Source of the DNA: Candidatus Latescibacterota bacterium
GTDB lineage: Bacteria > Latescibacterota > MVCY01
Length of the DNA: 7,265 bases
NCBI GenBank assembly: GCA_030640765.1
Contig: DAOWIT010000143.1
Coordinates: 1 to 7,265, forward strand
Direction: 5' to 3'
Made by a program: the position numbers and the translations under genes. Of the stretch, positions 6,825 through 7,265 are shown piece by piece (within the stretch, counting starts at the first letter, position 1; each line of letters starts with the position of its first letter). The notes under the pieces are model-generated. The model searched no databases and was not told where the DNA came from. It saw nothing but the letters and a program-made list of their open reading frames with translations.

Positions 6825-6972
6825 AAATCCGAAACAAATTCCCAATGACCAAAATCTTAATGCTACAACCTCGTGGCTTTTACCTACAGCAACTCAGCTT
6901 TTGCTGTTTCGAATTCCTGAACCTGTCAGGAACAGGTTTTGAACATTTGAATTTTGATATTGTTTCGGATTT
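6825..6972. repeat. Fold-back repeat with AAATCCGAAACAA arms
   Basis: AAATCCGAAACAA (6825-6837) is mirrored exactly by TTGTTTCGGATTT (6960-6972). Flanking words CAATGACCAAAAT (left, from 6842) and GAACATTTGAATTTTGA (right, from 6941) are typical of an intergenic repeat class I recall from many uncultured bacteria. The arms enclose about 120 bp of non-repeat sequence, including the hairpins at 6914-6938. The element may be a non-autonomous mobile relic, but target-site duplications are not evident. Confidence 0.6.
6914..6938. repeat. Two overlapping, mutually exclusive short hairpins
   Basis: TTCCTGA (6914-6920) pairs with TCAGGAA (6926-6932) around ACCTG. AACCTGT (6920-6926) pairs with ACAGGTT (6932-6938) around CAGGA. 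Both have perfect 7-bp stems and 5-nt loops, and they share bases, so only one can form at a time. A TTTT run overlaps the end of the second stem, making it weakly terminator-like on the plus strand. The cause is a nested CCTG/CAGG pattern. Confidence 0.4.
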
Positions 6973-7073
6973 CGTGCTTAGGGTTTCGAATTTACAAAAT
7001 ATTTATTAAGCAAATAATCTTGACATTAAACCAAATCACCTCTTTGAATAACTTAGCCATGTCAGGATCATCT

Positions 7074-7265
7074 CTATAAGTGGAGCTCAACTACATCACC
7101 GTCCTGGAGCACATGGTGTCTTTGGATCATCTGGCCATCGTAGACATGCTTGCCCCATATCCTTGCATATCTGAGTTTTTCTAAAAAATCCTTGTGGATC
7201 TTTGAAGCAAGATCTTCCATCTTAGATCCTTTTTTTAATACAAAAGGGGCACTGAGGTCTGGCTC
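7074..7265 (-). CDS. C-terminal TGS domain of a DRG/Obg-type GTPase (partial, 63 codons seen)
   Basis: The reading frame enters from beyond the right edge and ends at TAG (7074-7076), so only the last 63 residues are visible. They read as a TGS domain of the DRG branch of Obg-related GTPases: APFVLKKGSKMEDLASKIHK, then LRYARIWGKHVYDGQ, then RHHVLQDGDVVELHL. The family pattern is PFvL..GstveDlA..IHkDf...l.yArIWG...dGq.V...HvL.DgDvvElh, and this sequence follows it closely. These proteins bind GTP and are linked to ribosome function or translation; TGS is thought to contact RNA or protein partners. The GTPase domain should lie to the right of the window. TGS also occurs in ThrRS and RelA/SpoT, but the KLRYARIWG and HVLQDGDVVELH words fit DRG best. 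The gene converges on the exported-protein gene. Confidence 0.85.
   Translation of the reverse strand, partial: EPDLSAPFVLKKGSKMEDLASKIHKDFLEKLRYARIWGKHVYDGQMIQRHHVLQDGDVVELHL

Larger units (their letters stand above)
6751..7073. other. Convergent intergenic region, repeat-rich, no gene
   Basis: These 323 bases separate two genes that point at each other. They hold a perfect 27-bp palindrome, a fold-back AAATCCGAAACAA element and two overlapping hairpins, listed separately. The part from 6973 to 7073 is AT-rich and shows nothing I can name. A plus-strand reading frame (6797-7009) begins inside the first palindrome, crosses the repeats and has no ribosome binding site, so I do not call it a gene. 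Confidence 0.7.

Noticed and set aside
6797..7009. 70-residue plus-strand reading frame in the convergent gap
   Set aside because: Its ATG lies inside the 27-bp palindrome, no ribosome binding site precedes it, and the frame runs through fold-back repeat sequence. Such repeats often yield false small proteins.
6991..7060. Tiny minus-strand frame MAKLFKEVIWF... after the GTPase stop
   Set aside because: It is only 22 codons long with no good ribosome binding site and no similarity I recognise, in AT-rich sequence where short frames are expected.

Overview
The window looks like a chromosomal segment from an uncultured bacterium, probably in or near the FCB superphylum or a similar candidate phylum. 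Three things point there: a secreted protein with a type IX-style C-terminal sorting domain, a metalloprotease of the MXAN_6640 type, and gaps holding fold-back repeats of a kind familiar from environmental genomes. The divergent promoters are ordinary sigma-70 type (TTGACA, 17-bp spacer), not the Bacteroidetes type. The phylum is inference; no rRNA or other firm marker is present.

Layout. Positions 1-238 are non-coding and hold two repeat families plus a weak hairpin just past the end of mfd. Positions 239-3661 (minus strand) encode full-length Mfd, the transcription-repair coupling factor. A 131-bp gap follows, with an inverted pair of ACGCAGAT-type repeats in the mfd leader. Positions 3793-5925 (minus) encode a 710-residue secreted metalloprotease with a cohesin-like domain and a sorting tail. 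Positions 5926-6123 are a compact divergent promoter region. Positions 6124-6750 (plus) encode a 208-residue exported protein of unknown family with a C-terminal membrane segment. Positions 6751-7073 are a convergent gap with several palindromes and a fold-back repeat but no gene. From 7074 to the window edge (minus) lies the C-terminal end of a DRG/Obg-type GTPase, its TGS domain, which enters from outside the window.

How the genes relate. Mfd and the GTPase are housekeeping-type genes with no evident link to the others. The metalloprotease and the small exported protein share a divergent promoter region whose two -35 boxes lie in one inverted repeat, so these two are the only pair with sequence evidence for possible co-regulation. 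I see no defence system, CRISPR array, tRNA, rRNA, complete insertion sequence or prophage gene. The less ordinary content is the divergent secreted pair and the variety of fold-back repeats in the gaps.
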